DNA of 64,000 nucleotides from Nocardia stercoris (GTDB lineage Bacteria; Actinomycetota; Actinomycetes; Mycobacteriales; Mycobacteriaceae), in NCBI RefSeq assembly GCF_003696265.1, contig NZ_RFFH01000009.1, positions 62,001 through 126,000 of the forward strand, written 5' to 3'. Under the pieces are notes generated by a model, which worked only from the letters and a program-made list of their open reading frames with translations, searched no databases and was not told the DNA's origin. The position numbers and the translations under genes were made by a program. Positions within the stretch are counted from its first letter, which is position 1, and the number at the start of each line of letters is the position of its first letter. Below, one piece after another: positions 7,610 to 22,600 of the stretch.

Positions 7610-10600
7610 ATGACCGTTTCGCGACCGCAGCTCGACCTCGATCGAGGATCGAGCGGAAAAGCCGAACCGGACGCGTCAGCCATACAGCCGATACCCTTGT
7701 CTGCGGGGCAGCGGGGGTTGTGGTTGGCGCAGAAATTCAGTCCGGATGTGCCGATATCCGAGGCACAGTATGTCGAGTTCCACGGCGACCTCGACCTGGA
7801 TCTGCTGCGTAAGGCGGCGATTCGAGCCGGCCACGAGTTCCAGTCGGGATATCTACGGCTCGTCGAGACCGACGGTGTCCCGTACCAGGTGTACGACCCG
7901 TCGCTGGCGTCATCGGGACCGGTGATCGACCTGCGTGGTGAACCGGATCCCGTCGCAGCGGGATTGGCGTGGATGCGCCGGGAGTACACCGCGCCGTTGG
8001 ATATGACCCGGGACCGATTGGTCGCGACGGCGATCGTGCGGGTCGGGGACCGGCACTATCTGCTGTACTGCCGGAGCCACCACGTCGCTCTGGACGGCTA
8101 CGGCGCGATGATGATCGTGAACCGGATTGCGGCGCTGTACACGGCGGCGCTGAACGGCGACGCGATAACGCCCGATCAGGCGGCGGACATCCGCGTCCTG
8201 TACGAGGCCGACCGCAGCTACCGGGAGTCCAAACGGTTCGCCGACGACCGGGAATATTGGGTGAACAGACTCGACGGCGTCAGCGCGGAGAGCAGCCTGG
8301 CGGCCGGGCAGGCACCGGCGTGCGCGGACAGTGTCGTCGCGATCACCGAACTACCAGCGGTGACGGTCGGGCGAATCGATTCGGCGGCAAAGGCATTGAG
8401 CGCGAGCCCGGCCGCGGTGGTGATCGCCGCATTCGGCTGTTATCTGGCCCGCAAGACCGGCCGGGACGAGGTACTGGTCAATATTCCGGTGTCGGGACGC
8501 ACGACCGCCGTGCTGCGGCGGTCCGGCGGCGTATTCGTCAATGTGGCGCCGCTCCCGATCGTTCTCGAGCGGAGTGACACCGTCGCGACGCTGGCGCTGC
8601 GGGTGCAATCCGATCTGGTGGGTGTGTTGCGGCACCAGCGGTTCGGTCTCACCGACATTCGCGCCGCCACCGGGACCGGTGGCGCGCAGCGGCGCTTCGC
8701 GGGCCCCGTGGTGAACGTCATGCTCTTCCCGCAGAAGATTCAGCTCGGGTCGGTGACCGGAGAATTCCATATCCTCAGCTCCGGCCCGGTCGAGGATTTG
8801 CTGGTCGACGTGTATCAGACCGGGGATCCGCCGCGAACACTGCTCCATTTCCTGGCCAATCCCAGCCTGTACACCGAGCTCGAACTGTCGGCGCACTGCA
8901 CCGGATTCGCGGAGTTCGTGGACGAGTTCGCCGCGGCCGGCCCGGACGCCGAGCTCGAACAGGTAGATCCCGGCAGTGCCGCCGCCGGCGACCGGATCCG
9001 CCGGCGCCGCGAGAACCTGGCGTTCCGGCGGGCGACGCTCGCGGACCTTCCCGCGGAGCTTCGGCTGCCGTTCGATCGGCCGCGGCCGGTGGTGATGTCG
9101 AATCGGGGTGCGACGAAACGCTTTTCGTTGGGTGCGGGATCGGTTCGGGCATTGGCGGAATGCGCGCGGCAGCATGATTCGACGTTGTTCACAGTGGTTC
9201 ACGGTGCGTTGGCGGTATTGCTGGAGCGGTTGAGTGGCACGTCGGATATTCCGGTCGGTACACCGGTTGCGGGGCGTGGGGTGGCGGCGCCCGTGGTGTT
9301 GCGGACCGAGGTCGATCCGGGGGAATCGTTCGTGGATCTACTCGGCCGGGTGCGGCAGGTGGACGGGGACGCGTTCGAGCATGCCGATATCCCGCTCGAA
9401 GAACTGGCGGACCGGTCGTCTCGGTCGTCGTGTCAGGTGATGCTGGCGTTCCGGGAGCCGGAGCCGGTCGGACCGGAACCGGTCGACCTCGGACCAGCGG
9501 CCGGCCCGTGCAGCGAGATATCGTGCTGCGACCTGCAATTCGTCCTGACCGCAGACCGGGATGGCGGCGAGGCAACCGTCGCGGTCACGTTCGCCACCGA
9601 CGTGTTCGATGCCGCGACCGTCGACTCCCTCACCCGCCGATGGATCCGGATACTCGAAGCGGTAGTCGCCGACCCGGCGAAACCGGTCGGGTCGATCGAC
9701 GTCCTCGAGCCCGCCGAACGGGCCGATCTGCTGACTCGGCACGGCGCACCCGCGCTGGCGCCCGCCACCCTGCCGGAGCTGCTGGCCGACGCGGTTGCGG
9801 CGAATCCTGACGCGGTGGCGATCGTGGCCGGGGAACGGCAGCTGAGCTACCGGGATGTGGACGAGTGCTCGAACCGGTGGGCTCGGCAGCTGATCGCGCG
9901 GGGCATCGGCCCCGAGGATGTCGTCGCGATCGGGATACCGCGTTCCGCGGATTCGGTGCTGGCGGTGTTGGCGGTGGCCAAGGCGGGGGCCGCGTTCGTT
10001 CCGATCGATCCGACCTATCCGGTCGAACGGATCGTCCATATGGTGACCGATTCGCGCGCGGCGCTCGGCTTGACGGTGGGATCCGTGGGCGCCGAGTTGC
10101 CCGACGGCATCGATTGGCTGACGGTCGATCACCTCGAGGGTGACGATCATCGGCCGGTCACCGACGGTGATCGGGTGCGTCCGTTGCGTGTCGACGACAT
10201 CGCCTATGTCATCTACACCTCCGGATCGACCGGACTGCCCAAGGGCGTCGCGGTCACCCATCGAGGTCTGCACAACTGCAGCGCCGAACACCGGGCCGCC
10301 CTGAGCATCGGAACGCATTCCCGCACAATCCATCTGGCCTCGCCGAGCTTCGATGTCTCGGTTCTGGAACTGCTGTTGTCGCTCTGCTCGGGCGCGACGA
10401 TGGTCGTCGCACCCGGCGACAGCTTCGGCGGCGACGAACTCGCCGAACTCCTGGACCGCGAACACGTCAGCCACGCGTGCATCACACCCTCGGCGCTGTC
10501 CACCATCGACCACACCCGTTGGCAACTACCGGATTTGGGGCATCTGATCGTCGGCGGCGAGGACTACGGCACCGAGCTGGTCGAACGGTGGAGCGATGAT

Positions 10601-13600
10601 CGGGAACTGTTCAACGAATACGGGCCCACCGAGGCCACGATCGCGGTGACGCTGACCGCCTTGGCGGCCGGCGAGTTGGTCACGATCGGTCATCCGATCC
10701 GCGGCGTCTCGGTGTGGATACTCGACCCACGGCTGCAGCCGGTTCCGGTCGGCGTGGCGGGTGAGTTGTATGTCGGCGGGGGGCTGTTGGCTCGTGGGTA
10801 CCACCGCCGGGCGGGATCGACGGCGGAGCGTTTCGTGGCGTGCCCGTGGCTGCCGGGCGAGCGCATGTATCGAACCGGCGATGTGGTGCGCTGGTCGGCC
10901 GGTGGTGCGATCGAGCATCTGGGCCGGTCCGATTTCCAGGTCAAGATCCGGGGTCTGCGGATCGAGCTCGGTGAGATCGACTCCGTGCTCGCCCGTCACG
11001 AGAGTGTCGATCACGCCGTCACGATCGGCCATCGCGCCGATTCAGGAGCTCATTCGCTCGTGTCGTATGTCGTTGCCGCGCCGGGGTATTCGATCGACAC
11101 CGCACTCCTGGCCGAGTATCTCGCCGACCGTCTGCCGTCCTACATGGTGCCGTCTTCGATCGTGGTGCTCAACCGAATCCCGTTGACACCCACCGGAAAG
11201 CTCGATCGCCGGGCGTTGCCCGAACCGGAGTTCACCGACGACAAGCCGTACCGCGCACCCCGGACACCGATCGAGCACCTCATCGCCGAGACGTTCGCTT
11301 CTGTACTCGGCGTCGACACCATCGGTATCGACGACTCCTTCCTCGCCCGCGGCGCGGACAGCCTGGTCGCGGCCCGGGTCGCTGCGCGCCTCGGGGCCGC
11401 GCTGAACACCGAGATTCCGGTGCGGCTGTTGTTCGAGGCGGCCACGACCGCGGAACTGGCCACCCGCATCGAGCAGGATACCGGGACGGGCCGGCGCCCC
11501 CGCCCGCCGCTGATCGCCGGTCCGCGCCCCGATCTCGTACCGCTGGCGCCGGCGCAACAACGCATGTGGTTCTTCAACCAATACGACACCGGCTCCGGGG
11601 CATACAACATGCCGATCGCCATTCGGCTGCGTGGCGAGTTGGACATCGATGCCCTGCGGCTGGCCATGATCGACGTGCTGACCCGACACGAGTCGTTACG
11701 CACGCGCTACCCCGAGCGCGACGGAATGCTGATCCAGGAGATCGAATCCGTCGACCAGGTGGACCGCGAGCCCGACCTGACGACGGTCCCGACCGGCCGA
11801 TTGATTCCCGCGGTCACCGAATTCGTGACCGAAGGCTTCGATGTGAGCACCCGGGTGCCGGTGCGTGCCCGACTGTTCCGCGTGGCCGACGCGGTGACAC
11901 CGGAACACGTATTGGCGGTCGTGGTGCATCACATTGCCGCGGACGGCTTCTCGATAGCGCCACTGGCGCGTGATGTGGCGGCCGCCTACAGCGCCCGCGC
12001 GCGCGGCGAAAGCCCTTCGTGGACACCGCTGCCCGTCCAGTACGCGGACTATGCGCTGTGGCAACGAGCCGTCCTCGGCTCACCCGACGATCCGGAATCA
12101 CTGTCCGCCGAGCAGATCGGATTTTGGACGGAAGCCCTCGCCGGAGTCGCCGAGGAGCTCCGGCTGCCGTTCGATCGGCCACGGCCGGTGGTGATGTCGA
12201 ATCACGGTGCGACGCAAAGCTTCTCGTTGAATGCGGGGCTGGTCCGGGAGTTGGGGGATTGTGCCCGCGAGCGTGATTCGTCGTTGTTCATGGTGGTTCA
12301 CGGTGCGTTGGCGGTGTTGCTCGCGCGGTTGAGCGGTTCGCTCGATATTCCGGTCGGTACGCCGGTCGCGGGGCGCGGAGTGGCGGCGCTCGACGATGTG
12401 GTCGGCATGTTCGTCAATACGTTGGTGTTGCGGACGGAGATCGATCCGGGGGAGTCGTTCGCGGATCTGCTCGGCCGGGTGCGGCCGGTGGATCTGGATG
12501 CGTTCGACCATGCCGATGTCCCGTTCGAGCAATTGGTGGACCGGCTGGTCACCCACCGATCCCAGGCTCGCCATCCGCTGTTCCAGGTGCTGCTGGCGTT
12601 CCAGAACCTGGCACCGGTGCGGTTCGAACTGCCCGATCTCGAACTCTCGGTGATCGAACTGCCGAACGCGGTGTCACGCTTCGACCTGCAGTTCGTTCTG
12701 TCCGAAGACGACGGCGGCGGCATGACGGTGGCGGTCACCTATGCCACGGATCTGTTCGATGCCGCGACGATCGAATCCTTTGCGCGCCGGTGGATCCGGG
12801 TGCTGGAGTCGGTGGCTGCCGATCCGGCGGTCCCGGTCGGGGCGATCGATGTACTCGAGCCTGCCGAGCGTGCCGATCTGCTGTCCCGCCGCGGTGCTGT
12901 CGCCGCCGCACCGATGACGCTGCCCGATCTGCTCACCGCGGCAGCCGCGCAGGACCCCGAGGCCGTGGCGATCGTGTTCGGCGGCCGGCAGATGAGTTAT
13001 CGGGAGTTGGATGAGCGTTCGAATCGCTTGGCCCGGCGGCTCGTTCGCCGGGGTGTGGGCCCGGAGGACGTCGTCGCGATCGGGTTGCCGCGTTCGGTGG
13101 ATTCGGTGCTGGCGGCGTGGGCGATCGCGAAGTCGGGGGCGGCCTTCCTGCCGATCGACCCGGGTTATCCGAGCGAGCGGATCACGCACATGACGACCGA
13201 TTCGGGGGCGCTCGTCGGTGTGACCTCGGCGGCCGTCCGTGCGCAGTTGCCCGACGATATCGACTGGCTGACAACGGAATACCTCGACCACTCCGACGAC
13301 GTCGATGCGGCCGGCGACCGGTCCGTCGTCGACAGCGAACGGACACGCCCACTGCGGATCGACGACATCGCCTATGTCATCTACACCTCCGGATCGACCG
13401 GCCTGCCCAAGGGGGTCGCGGTCACCCATCGCGGGCTGTACAACTGCGCCGTCGCGCACCGGGACGCCATGGGTATCGAATCCGATTCTCGTACACTGCA
13501 TCTGGCTTCACCGAGCTTCGACGTGTCGGTCCTGGAACTGCTGCTGCCACTGTGTGCCGGCGCCACCATGGTCATCGCGCCGAGCGACGTCTACGGCGGT

Positions 13601-16600
13601 GACGAACTCGCCGACCTGATCGCCCGCAAACGGGTCAGCCACGTTCTCATGACGCCGTCCACGCTGTCGACCATCGACCACACCCGTTGGCCACTACCGG
13701 AATTGACCCATCTGATCGTCGGCGGCGAGGACTACGGCGCCGAAGTGGTTCAGCGCTGGGGTGGCGGCCGCACCCTGTGCAACGAGTACGGGCCGACCGA
13801 GACGACCGTCGCCGCGACCCTGAGCCCGCCGTTGGCGGCAGGTGGTGTGGTGACCATCGGTCGCCCGATGCGCGGTGTGTCGGCGTGGATTCTGGATCAA
13901 CGGCTGGAGCCGGTGCCTGCCGGTGTGGCGGGCGAGTTGTATATCGCCGGTGGGCTTCTGGCTCGGGGATATCACCGTCGGGCCGGTACGACGGCGGAGC
14001 GTTTCGTCGCGTGCCCGTGGGCCCCGGGGGAGCGGATGTACCGGACTGGGGATGTCGCTCGATGGACAGCAGACGGAACGATCGAGCATCTGGGCCGGTC
14101 CGATTTCCAGGTCAAGATTCGCGGCCTGCGGATCGAGCTGGGGGAGATCGACGCGGCGCTGGTGGCGCACGAGGCGGTCGGTCACGCGGTGACGGTCGGT
14201 CACCGCGGTGATTCGGGGGCGCAGTCGTTGGTGTCGTATGTTGTTGCCGCGCCGGGCCGTTCGATCGATTCGTCGGTGTTGGCCGGCTACCTGGGTGACC
14301 GGTTGCCGTCGTACATGATTCCGGCGTCGATCATGGTGTTGGACCGTATTCCGTTGACGCCGATGGGGAAGCTGGATCGCGAGGCGTTGCCGCAGCCGGT
14401 GTTCGCCGGCGACAAGCCCTTCCGCGCGCCCGAAACGCCGACCGAGCAGATCGTCGCCCGGTGCTTCGCGGAGGTTCTGGGTGCGGATACGGTCGGTGCC
14501 GACGATTCCTTCTTCGCCCGCGGCGGCGACAGCATCATGTCGATCCAGCTGGTGACCCGGGCCAGAGCAGCGGGCGTGATCTTCTCCGCACGCGACGTGT
14601 TCGAACACAAGACGGTCGCCGGGCTCGCCCGGGTCGCCGTCCGCGAAGACACCTCGGCCACAGCACTTCTCGCGGAACTGCCCGGCGCCGGTGTGGGCCC
14701 GCTACCGCTGACGCCGATCATGCGATCGTTGCTCGATCGCGTCGGGGCCGCGCACCGCCGCTTCGCACAGGCGATGATGCTGGGCCTGCCGACGGGGATC
14801 GACCGGCGGCAACTCGTCGACAGCGTCCAGGCCGTTCTCGATCGGCACGACCTGCTGCGGGCGCGACTCGACGCGCGCGCCGACGGGCCCTGGGCATGGG
14901 AAGTGCTGCCGGTCGGCACGATTCGCGCCGACGACGTCCTCGTGCGCGCGCCGATCGCAGCGGGGCTGGGGCGCACCGAGATCCGTGCCGCAGCCACGAC
15001 CGAGTTGGATGCCGCCGTGAACCGGCTCGACCCCGGAGCCGGGATCGTGACCCAGGTGGTCTGGTTCGACCCGGTGGACCCGACGGAGCCGGGCACGGTG
15101 CTGGTGGTCGTGCATCGGTCCGCGATCGATCGGCTCTCCTGGCAGGTGCTGGTGCCGGATCTCACGGCCGCGTGGGCGCGGATCACATCCGGCGAACCAC
15201 CCGATCCGGCCCCGACCGGAACGTCGATGCGCAGGTGGGCGCACGCGCTGGTCGAGGCGGCCGGACGCCCGGATCGTGTCGCCGAACTCGAATTGTGGCA
15301 AGCGATGACCGCCGGGGCCGACCCGATGATCGGGTCACGGCCCCTCGATCCCGCGATCGACGTGGTCTCGACTGCCCGCACGGTCGAGGTCGACATGGAT
15401 CCCGAGGTGACCGAGGCCCTGCTGACCGCGGTGCCGGCGGCATTCCACGCCGAAGTGGCGGACGGACTGCTGGCCGCGTTGGCGGTCACGATGCTGCGCC
15501 TGCGGCGCGAGCACGAGCCGGCGGCTCCCGCCGACGTGTCGATTCGTCTCGAAGGGAACGGCCGCGCGGACGGTGTCGTCCCGGGCGCGGATCTGACCCG
15601 GACGGTCGGCTGGTTCGCCACGAGTTATCCCCTGCGCCTGGATCTTTCGGACATCGATCTCGACGACGCGGGCGCGGGTGGGCCGACCCTGGGCGCAGCG
15701 GTCAAGTCGGTCAAGGAACAGCTGCGTGCGGTCCCGGACCACGGGATCGGCTACGGCATGCTGCGGTATCTCGACGAGCGCACCGCCGCGATCCTCGCGA
15801 CCGCGCCGCCGCCGCAGCTCGCGTTCCACTACCTCGGCCGCCGCGCAACCGGAGTCACCGAGGCGATACCGGCCCTCGGATGGGTACCGGCGCACGTCGG
15901 CGCTGCCGCGGGCGACGCGGAGCTCGCCGGTACCCAGGATCCGGATGCGCCGGTGCCGGCGGTGCTCGACATCCGTGCCGTCGTCCTGGACGACACGAAC
16001 GGGTCTCGGCTGCAAGCGATCTGGTCGTATCCCACCGGGGTGCTCACGGCCGATGCGGTGCGCGAGGTGGCGCAGTCGTGGTCCCGAGTACTGACCGCGT
16101 TGGCGACCCATGTCCGCCGTGCCGGCAGCGGCGGACGGACGCCGTCGGATCTGGCGCTGGTCGCGCTCGGACAATCCGAGATCGAGCGACTCGAGGACCG
16201 GTATCCGGCATTGAGCGACGTCTGGCCGTTGGCCCCGCTGCAACAGGGATTGCTGTTCCACGCGCTGGTATCCGAGCGGTCGGTGGACGCCTACATCACG
16301 CAGCTGATCCTCGAGCTGCGCGGCCGGGTCGATCCCCCGCGGTTGCGCCGCGCCGTACAGATGCTGCTCGACCGGCATGCCAATCTGCGCGCCGCCTTCG
16401 TCACCGACACCGAGGCGGGCCCGGTGCAGGTCGTGGACGACGCCGCCGAGGCGCCATGGACAGAGCTGAACCTGTCCGGGTCGGACGAGAGCGCACGCGA
16501 TCGCGACTGGCAGCGGCTGCTGGCCGCCGACCGCGCCACCCGGTTCGAACCGGCTCGTGCCCCGCTGCTCCGCTGGACGCTGGTCACCGTCGGGCCGGAA

Positions 16601-19600
16601 CAGTACCGGCTGGTGCTGACCAATCACCACCTGCTGCTCGACGGCTGGTCGACGCCGCTGCTCCTGAAAGAGCTGCTGGTGCTCTACGCCACCGACTGCG
16701 ATGCCGCGATGCTGCCACCCGTGCGCCCCTACCGGGACTTCCTGACCTGGCTCGGCCGGCAGGACCGGGCCGCGTCGCTCGGCGCCTGGGCCCGTGCGTT
16801 CGACGACGCCGACGAGCCGACCCTGGTGGCTGCGGCCGATCCCCGCCGGCGCTACACCGAATCGCGTACCGTCCGTGGCGAACTCACCGAGGAGCAGACC
16901 GCGGCGCTGACCGCCCGTGCGCGGTCGCGCGGGATCACGCTCAACACCGTGATCCAAGCGGCATGGGCGATCGTGCTGGGCGCGTTGACGTCCCGGACGG
17001 ATGTGACGTTCGGTGCCGTGGTCTCCGGACGGACCGCGCGGATCCCGGAGATCGACGCGATGATCGGGCTGCTCATCAACACCGTGCCGGTCCGCGTCCG
17101 GCTCGACAACACCGAGACCCTCGGGCAGTTGCTCGACCGAATCCAGGCGGAACAAGCCGCGCTGCTCGATCACCAGTTCATCGGTCTGGCCGACATCGAG
17201 CGGGTAGCCGGGCCGGGCGCGGTATTCGACACGATGACGGTGTTCGAGTCCTTCCCGGTCGACCGCGGCGGGTTGACCGCGGACACCGATATCGCCGGCA
17301 TGCGGCTGGTCGACGTGACCGGCACCGACGCGGCGCACTATCCGCTCGGCGTGGTCGGGCGGGTCGACTCCCGACTGCACCTCGAGCTCAAGTACCTGCC
17401 CGAGTTCTTCGACCACGACACGATCGCCGCGACCCTGCGCCGGATCCGGGGTGTGCTGGACGCCGTCGTCGCCGACCCGGATCGACCCCTGGCCCGGCTG
17501 AACCTGCTCTCGCCGGCGGAATACCGCGAAATGGCGCCGGTATCAGGTGAACCCGCGGTGCCGGAGCGGCTCCTGCCGGAGCTGTTGGCGGCGACGGTGG
17601 CGCGGGATCCGGCGGCGGTGGCGGTGGTGTGCGGGGACCGGCAGTGGACCTACGGCGAGCTGGACGCGGCGTCGAATCGGTTGGCGCGCTTGCTGATCGA
17701 TCGCGGTGCCGGGCCGGAGACGAGTGTCGCGATCGGGTTGCCGCGCTCCTACGAGTCGGTGCTCGCGGTGTGGGCGGTGGCGAAGTCGGGGGCGGCGTTC
17801 GTTCCGGTGGATCCGCGCAATCCGGGGGACCGGATCCGGCACATGCTCACCGATTCCGGCGTCGCGACCGGAATCACGCTGTCGGAGTGGCGGAATCGAC
17901 TACCCGCAGGTGTGCGGTGGCTGGTTCTCGACGAGCCGGCGGTCGCCGCCGATGTGGCACGGTTGCCGGACGCGCCGGTGACCGATGCCGAGCGCATTCG
18001 ACCGGTCCGGATCGATCACACCGTGTACCTGATCTACACGTCCGGCTCGACAGGCGTACCGAAGGGCGTGGAGGTCCCGCACCGCGGGTTGGCCAACCTG
18101 GTAGCCGAGCAGTGCTCGAGGTTCGGGCTCGGGCCGGGCGCGCGGGTGCTGCACGCCGCGTCCCCCAGTTTCGACGCGGCGGTCCTGGAACTCCTCTGGG
18201 CGTTCGCGTCGGGTGGGCGGCTGGTGATCGCGCCACCGACCGTCTTCGGCGGAATCGAGCTGGCGCAGATCATTTCGCGGAACTCGGTGACACATGCCGC
18301 GCTGACCCCCACGGCCTTGGGCACGGTCGACCCGGCCGGGCTGCGCAACCTCGTGACGGTCGTGATCGGTGGCGAAGTGCCCCCGCCGGGACTGGTGTCG
18401 CGGTGGGCGCCCGGGCGGAAACTGTTCAACACCTACGGTCCGGCGGAGGCCACGATCCAGACCGACGCCGGTGTGCCGATGGTGCCGGGGGAGTCGGCGA
18501 CGATCGGCGGACCGATCCGGGGCGTCGACGAGGTCGTGCTCGACCCGTGGCTGCGTCCGGTACCGCTCGGAGTCGTCGGCGAGCTCTACCTCACCGGTCC
18601 GGGACTGGCTCGCGGCTACCGCAACCGGACGGGTCTGACGGCGTCACGGTTCGTCGCCGACCCGTTCGCGCACCGGGGGCAGCGGATGTATCGAACCGGG
18701 GATCTGGTGCGCTGGCTGCGGCAACCGGACGGAGGGTTGACGCTCGACTACGTCGGCCGGACGGACTTCCAGGTCAAACTTCGTGGTTTCCGGATCGAAC
18801 TCGGCGAGGTCGAATCGGTCCTGCTGGCCTGCGCGGGGGTGGCTCGCGCGGTGGCGGCCGTGCACCGCGACGCCACGAACGGCGGGCGGTTGATCGGGTA
18901 CGTGGTGCCCGAGCCCGGCGCCGAGCTGGACCCGGCCACGGTCCTCGCGTTCGCCGGGCAGCGCCTGGCTCCGCACATGGTGCCGGCGACCGTGACTGTG
19001 CTCGACTCGCTGCCGACGACGGAGACCGGCAAGATCGACCGCAACGCACTGCCCGAACCCGACTTCAGCGCGGGCCGAACCGAATTCCGGGCGCCCGGGA
19101 CCGATACGGAGATCACACTCGCGGGACTGTTCGCCGAGGTGCTGGGCGTCGACACGATCGGGCTCGACGATTCGTTCTTCGCCCTCGGCGGCGACAGCAT
19201 CATGTCGATCCAGCTGGTGACGCGAGCCAAGGCCGCGGGACTGGTGCTGTCGGTGCGGGATGTGTTCGAGCGCAGAACCGTTGCCGGACTGGCCCAGATC
19301 GCGGTCCGCGACACCGCGGCGGCCGCGCTGCCGGACGAACTGCCCGGCGGCGGTGTGGGTCCGATGCCGTTGACGCCGATCATGCGCTGGATGGTCGAAC
19401 GCGGCGCATTCGACCGCTTCTGCCAGTGGGTGCTGCTCACGCTGCCCGCTGGGATCGACCGGACCGCGGTCGCGGCGACCGTGCAGGCGGTGATCGACCA
19501 TCACGACATGCTGCGGGCCACGCTACGACCCGAACCCGCACAACCCGGCGGCTGGGCGCTGGAGGTGCGGCCGGTCGGAGTATCCGCCGCTGAACTGATC

Positions 19601-22600
19601 CGCCACGTCCCGGTGGATGTGGCACCGGACAGCAGCGAGTTCGCCGCACTCGTCGACCGGGAGGCGCAGGCGGCCGCCGAGCGCCTCGATCCCGCCGCGG
19701 GCATTGTGCTGCAACTGGTTCGGTTCGAGTGCGCCGACGGGCCGGGCCGGATTCTGGTCGTCGCACACCATCTGGTGGTGGACGGAGTGTCGTGGCGGAT
19801 CCTCGTTCCCGACCTCGCAGTCGCGGGAGCCCAGGTCGATGCCGGGCAACAGCCACGGCTCGAGCCCGTCGGGACGTCGATGCGACGCTGGGCGCACGCA
19901 CTGGCCACCGCGGCCGCGGGCCGCGACGAACTCGATCGGTGGCGTACCACGCTCGCCGCCGCGGATCCGCCGATCGGGACGCGCCCGCTCGACCCGGTCG
20001 TAGACGTACAGGCCACGGTCGTGACCGTGCGGGTTGAGCTGCCCGCCGCGGTGACCCGCGCGGTACTCACCACCCTGCCCCGGGCGTTCCACGGCAAGGT
20101 CGACGATGCGCTCATCGCCGGGCTCGCACTGGCGTTGACCCGGTGGCGGCACCGCCGCGGCGACGACGTCACCGAGACGCTGCTGACGCTCGAAAGCCAC
20201 GGGCGCGACGACACGGTCCTGCCCGGCGCCGACCTCACCCGCACCGTCGGATGGTTCACCACCACGTACCCGGTGCGGCTCGACCTGTCCGACATCGACA
20301 TCGACGACGCGTTCGACGCCGGCGCCGCCGCGGGCGCGCTCGTCAAATCGGTCAAGGAACAACTCCGGGAGGTCCCCGGCCACGGGATCGGCTACGGGCT
20401 GCTGCGCTACCTCGACGCCGATACCGCCGACATTCTGGGCGCGTTGCCCGGCCCCCAGGTGAGTTTCAACTATCTCGGCCGGCTCGACACCGTTCCCGAC
20501 GCGCTGCGCGACATCGGATGGGTGCCCGCGGACGGCGGCGCCGGCGGCGGTGTCCAGCATCCCGACGCGGCCGCGGCCGCCCTGCTGAGCATCGACGCGG
20601 TCACCCTGGACACGGCGGACGGACCTGCCGTGACCGCCACCTGGGACTATCCGGCCGGCGCGATCACCGCCGCCGAGGTCACCGAACTCGCGGAATCGTG
20701 GCGCGACGCGGTGGCCGCCCTGGCCGCCCACGCGTCCCGGCCCGGTGCCGGCGGGCTGACCCCCTCCGACCTCGACCTCGTCGACGTCGACCAGGCCACG
20801 ATCGACCGGCTCGCGGCCCGGTATCCGGCACTGGACGACATCTGGTCGCTCACGCCGCTCCAGGCCGGGCTGCTGTTCCACGCCCAGCTCGCCGCGGGCG
20901 CCCGCGACGACTACATCGTGCAACTCGACATGGAGCTCGGCGGGCGCGTCGACGCGGACCGGTTGCGCCGCGCCGCGCAGACCCTGATCGGACGGCACGC
21001 GAACCTGCGTACCGCGTTCGTCGGTGCCGGTGCCGGCGGACCGGTCCAGGTGGTGCAATCCCGGGTCGAGGTGCCGTTCACGCGGATCGACCTCACGGAA
21101 AGCACCGACACCGCAGCCGCGTTCGCTCAGCTCATGGACGCCGACCGGCACTTCGACCTGAGTGCCGCGCCGCTGCTGCGACTGACCCTGATCGACACCG
21201 CACCCCAGCGGTACCGGCTGCTGCTGAGCATGCATCACATTCTGATCGACGGCTGGTCCACCCCACTGCTGGTGCGGGAGCTGCTGATCCTCTACGCCGG
21301 CGACAGCGACCCCAAGGCACTGCCTCCGGTGCGTCCCTACCGCGACTATCTGGTGTGGCTGAAAGCCCAGGATCAGGGCGCGGCGGAAACCGCGTGGGCG
21401 CGGGCACTCGAGGGCGTCACCGAGCCGACCCTGCTGGCCGGCGTCGGCAGCGCCCGCCGCCACACCGACGCCGCGCGCGAAGTCCGGGTGCGCCTGAGCG
21501 AGCACCGCACCGCGGCCCTGGTCGCTGTGGCCCACCAGCAGGAGAGCACCCTCAACACCGTCGTCCAGGCCGCCTGGGCGATCGTGCTCGGGAACGCGAC
21601 CGCGCGCGGCGACGTCGTCTTCGGCACGACCGTCTCCGGGCGACCCCCACAGATCGCCGGTATCGAATCGATGATCGGACTGTTCATCAACACCGTCCCG
21701 GTCCGGGTCCGGCTCGACGACGCCGAGAGTCTCGCGCGGCTACTCCGGCGAATCCAGGCCGAACAAGCCGCGCTGCTCGACCACGACCACCTCGGACTCG
21801 CCCGGATCCAGCAGGCGGCCGGGGCCGGCGCGATGTTCGACACCGTGACCGTCTTCGAGTCCTACCCGGTCGACGCGGCCGGGCTGTCCGAAGACACCGA
21901 CATCGCCGGGATGCATGTCCTCGACGTGCACGGACGAGACGCCGCGCACTATCCGCTGGGTTTGAGCGTCCATGTCGGTGCTCGGCTGGAGCTGACCTTC
22001 AAATATCTGCCCGGACTTTTCCGCCCGCAGGAGATCGACGCTCTCGCCGGCCGCGTGCTGCGCGTGCTCGACGCCGTTGTCGACGATATCGATCGTCCGC
22101 TGCGGCAGGTCCAGCTGCTGTCGCCGGACGAGCTGACCACGCTGGTGCCCGTGCGCGGTGAGCCCGGCGTCGCGACATCGACGTTGCCGCACATGCTAGC
22201 GGCCGCAGCGGAATCCGATTCCGACGCGCTGGTCTGTGCCGGCAGGACCATGTCCTACCGCGAACTCGACGAAACCTCGAACCGGTGGGCGCGGATCCTG
22301 ATCGACGCCGGGGCAGGACCGGAATCGTTTGTGGCCGTGGCGTTGCCGCGCTGCATCGACGCCATGATCGCGGTGTGGGCGGTCGCCAAGACCGGCGCCG
22401 CGTTCGTTCGGATCGACCCCGACCAGCCCGAAGAGCGGATCAGTGATCTGCTCGCCGATGCCGGTGTCGTCGCCGGGCTGACCGCCGAGACCTGTCGAGG
22501 CGTGCTGCCGGAGGCCACCACATGGCTCAGCCTCGACAGTCCCGAATTCATTACGAAGGCAATGGCATTGCCCGCCGACGCAATTGGCGACAGCGAGCGC

